Of a stretch of DNA of 5,531 bases, positions 3,589-5,531 are shown piece after piece. Location of the stretch: assembly GCA_013297545.1 (NCBI GenBank), contig JAAFHH010000245.1, forward strand, positions 1 to 5,531, read 5' to 3'. The position numbers and the translations under genes are program-made. How positions within the stretch are numbered: the stretch's first letter is position 1; each line of letters starts with the position of its first letter. The notes below the pieces were generated by a model, which saw only the letters and a list, made by a program, of their open reading frames with translations, did not search any database and was not told where the DNA came from. Source of the DNA: Alphaproteobacteria bacterium (GTDB lineage Bacteria > Pseudomonadota > Alphaproteobacteria > Elsterales > Elsteraceae).

Positions 3589-5531
3589 ATGCCAGATATC
3601 GTTGCTGCGTCCGGTTTCAAGGGCGGTTCCGCCGATCAGTTGGAAGCCCTGTTGGCCGGCATCGACGCGGCCGCGCTTGACCCGCACGATCCAATCTGGC
3701 TGGACCTGGTGGTCCCTGAGGCCACAGCCAGCCAGCGCGCGGCGGTCAGCCAGCATCGCGCCGAACGCATGGCAGCAAGCGATCCGCGCGATACCAAGGG
3801 TCGGATCGCGGCGCTGCGCCAAGCGCTCACCAATCGCGGGCTCGACGGGCTGATCATTCCGCGCGCGGACGAACATCAAGGCGAATACGTGCCCGGCCGC
3901 GCCCAACGCCTGTTCTGGGCGACCGGGTTTACGGGTTCCGCGGGCCTGGCGATCATTCTGACCACCAAAGCCGCGGTGTTCGTCGATGGCCGCTACACCT
4001 TACAGGTTCGTGACCAGGTCGATACCAGCCTGTTCGACATCCGCCACCTGACCGAACAGCCGGCGACCGAATGGCTGACGACCGCACCCACCAAGGGCAT
4101 GCGCATCGGCGCCGATGGCCGCCTGCACACCGAAGACCAGATCGAACGCTACCAGGCCGCTGCTCGCCGTGCCGGGGCGGAGATCGTCGTGCTGGATGAC
4201 AACCCGATCGATGCGGTCTGGCAGCACCAGCCGCCACCGCCACTCGGGCCGATCCGCCTGCAGCTGCTGGCGCACACCGGTCGCAGCAGTGCGGACAAGC
4301 GCGCCGAGGTTGGGCGCGACATCACCCGCCAAGGGGCTGGGGTTGCCGTGCTGACCCAGCCGGATTCGCTGGCTTGGCTCCTCAACGTGCGCGGCAGCGA
4401 TGTGCCGCACACACCCCTGCCCTTGTCGTTCGCGCTGGTCAGTGCGTCCGGCGCCGTCGAATGGTTCGTCGATCCGCGCAAGCTGGTGCCTGGCGTGCGC
4501 GAGGCGCTGGGCAATGATGTCTCGATCGACCAGCCGGACCGGTTCGAAGCCGCCCTCAGCCGCTTGAGCGGCCAGAAAGTGCTGATCGACCCCGCGACCA
4601 CGGGCGCCACCATCGCCCGACGCCTCACCGCGGCCGGCGCGGAGGTGGTGCGCGGTGCTGACCCCTGCCTGCTCGCCAAAGCGTGCAAGAACCCGGTCGA
4701 GCTGGATGGCACGCGCGCAGCACACATCCGCGATGGTGCGGCGGTCACCCGATTCCTGTGCTGGCTCAGCGGCCACGGCGCTGGCCTTGGCGAAATCGCG
4801 GTGTCGGACCAGCTCGAAGCGTTCCGGCGTCAGGGCGACGGCTTTCGCGACCTCTCGTTCCCGTCGATCTCCGGCGCTGGATCAAACGGCGCGATCGTGC
4901 ACTACCGCGCGAGCCCAGCGAGCGAGCGGATCCTGACGCCGGGGGAGCTCTACCTGATCGACAGCGGCGCCCAATACGTCGACGGCACGACGGATATCAC
5001 CCGCACGATTGCGATCGGCACCCCGAATGCGGAGCAGCGCGATCGGTTCACGCGGGTGCTGCAGGGCCACATCGCGCTCAGCACCGCCCGGTTTCCGGTT
5101 GGCACCACGGGATCGCAGCTCGATGTGCTGGCGCGCTTGCCGCTGTGGTCCGTCGGGCTCGACTACGACCACGGCACTGGCCACGGCGTCGGCAGCTATC
5201 TCTCCGTCCACGAGGGGCCGCAGCGCATTGCCAAGGTCGGCAACACGGTCGCCTTGAAGCCGGGCATGATCTTGTCGAACGAGCCCGGCTACTACAAAAC
5301 CGGCGGCTACGGCATCCGGGTCGAGAACCTGGTGGTGGTGCGCGAAGAGCCGGCCCCAGCTGGTGCGGAGCGCCCGCTGCTCGGCTTTGAGACGCTAACC
5401 TTGGCGCCGATCGACCGGGCGTTGATCGAAGTCAGCCTGCTGACCCCGGCGGAGCGTGCCTGGGTGGATGCCTACCACGCCCGGGTGGCAACGGTGATTG
5501 GCCCGCTGGTCGATCCAGACACCCGAGCCTG
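3589..5531 (+). CDS. Xaa-Pro aminopeptidase, three-domain aminopeptidase P family (3' partial)
   Basis: A metallopeptidase of family M24B that removes an N-terminal residue preceding proline, in the cytosol. 647 codons are open to the window end, where the last codon is cut after TG; it could be TGG and continue or TGA and stop. Domains: creatinase N-terminal (about 72-205, with IIPRADEHQGEY and ATGFTGSAGLA), second creatinase-like domain (about 210-375, with DSLAWLLNVRGSD), M24 'pita-bread' catalytic domain (about 385-590), and an M24 C-terminal cap (from about 600, with LTPAERAWVDAYHARV). All five dimetal ligands are present: D458 and D469 (IDSG, TTDITRT), H532 (GTGHGVG), E565 (NEPG) and E579 (RVEN). 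This is the long form resembling eukaryotic XPNPEP1, not the shorter E. coli PepP. Before the first domain lie about 70 residues, longer than the usual 10-30; M61 (3769) would give a conventional length but lacks a ribosome binding site. No signal peptide. Confidence 0.92.
   Translation, partial: MPDIVAASGFKGGSADQLEALLAGIDAAALDPHDPIWLDLVVPEATASQRAAVSQHRAERMAASDPRDTKGRIAALRQALTNRGLDGLIIPRADEHQGEYVPGRAQRLFWATGFTGSAGLAIILTTKAAVFVDGRYTLQVRDQVDTSLFDIRHLTEQPATEWLTTAPTKGMRIGADGRLHTEDQIERYQAAARRAGAEIVVLDDNPIDAVWQHQPPPPLGPIRLQLLAHTGRSSADKRAEVGRDITRQGAGVAVLTQPDSLAWLLNVRGSDVPHTPLPLSFALVSASGAVEWFVDPRKLVPGVREALGNDVSIDQPDRFEAALSRLSGQKVLIDPATTGATIARRLTAAGAEVVRGADPCLLAKACKNPVELDGTRAAHIRDGAAVTRFLCWLSGHGAGLGEIAVSDQLEAFRRQGDGFRDLSFPSISGAGSNGAIVHYRASPASERILTPGELYLIDSGAQYVDGTTDITRTIAIGTPNAEQRDRFTRVLQGHIALSTARFPVGTTGSQLDVLARLPLWSVGLDYDHGTGHGVGSYLSVHEGPQRIAKVGNTVALKPGMILSNEPGYYKTGGYGIRVENLVVVREEPAPAGAERPLLGFETLTLAPIDRALIEVSLLTPAERAWVDAYHARVATVIGPLVDPDTRA

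Noticed and set aside
3397..3906. A 169-codon open frame on the minus strand
   Set aside because: It covers the divergent promoter region and the start of the aminopeptidase gene, lacks a ribosome binding site and has low-complexity shadow composition.
4000..4776. A 258-codon open frame on the minus strand
   Set aside because: It lies antisense within the aminopeptidase P gene, whose catalytic and structural motifs are intact, and has no recognisable domain or start signal.

Overview
The window is GC-rich with strongly GC-biased third codon positions. Its proteins look alphaproteobacterial: an LldD-type FMN oxidase, a DUF1127 protein and a three-domain aminopeptidase P. A member of the Rhodospirillales or a relative is my best guess, but no rRNA or other marker fixes the taxon. 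I see no mobile element, tRNA, CRISPR array or sign of recent transfer.

Layout. (1) 1-1007, plus strand: the 3' part of an FMN-dependent L-2-hydroxyacid (L-lactate type) dehydrogenase, whose 5' end lies outside the window. (2) 1004-2413, minus strand: a complete FAD-linked D-lactate dehydrogenase/glycolate oxidase GlcD-type protein. It converges on gene 1 so tightly that the two stop codons overlap. (3) 2472-2828, minus: a small exported protein of unknown function. (4) About 2898-3050, minus: a non-coding stretch holding two adjacent long stem-loops with C-rich, CCUCC-containing loops, then a strong intrinsic-terminator-like hairpin. (5) 3069-3341, minus: a 90-residue DUF1127 protein. (6) 3342-3588: a divergent intergenic region with a candidate promoter on each strand. 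(7) 3589 to the end, plus: a cytosolic three-domain Xaa-Pro aminopeptidase with all five metal ligands, cut at its last few codons by the window edge.

Genes 1 and 2 would together oxidise both enantiomers of lactate, or related 2-hydroxyacids, to the 2-oxoacid and feed electrons to the respiratory chain. The most interesting part is the DUF1127 gene with the stem-loop cluster behind it. This is the arrangement of the 'cuckoo'/CcsR small RNAs of Alphaproteobacteria: a DUF1127 gene followed by sRNAs with two stem-loops exposing an anti-Shine-Dalgarno CCUCC-type motif. Here the motif is C-expanded. If correct, the DUF1127 mRNA is a dual-output stress transcript giving a small Arg-rich protein and a regulatory RNA. 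The RNA could act on G-rich ribosome binding sites, possibly including those of the neighbouring genes.
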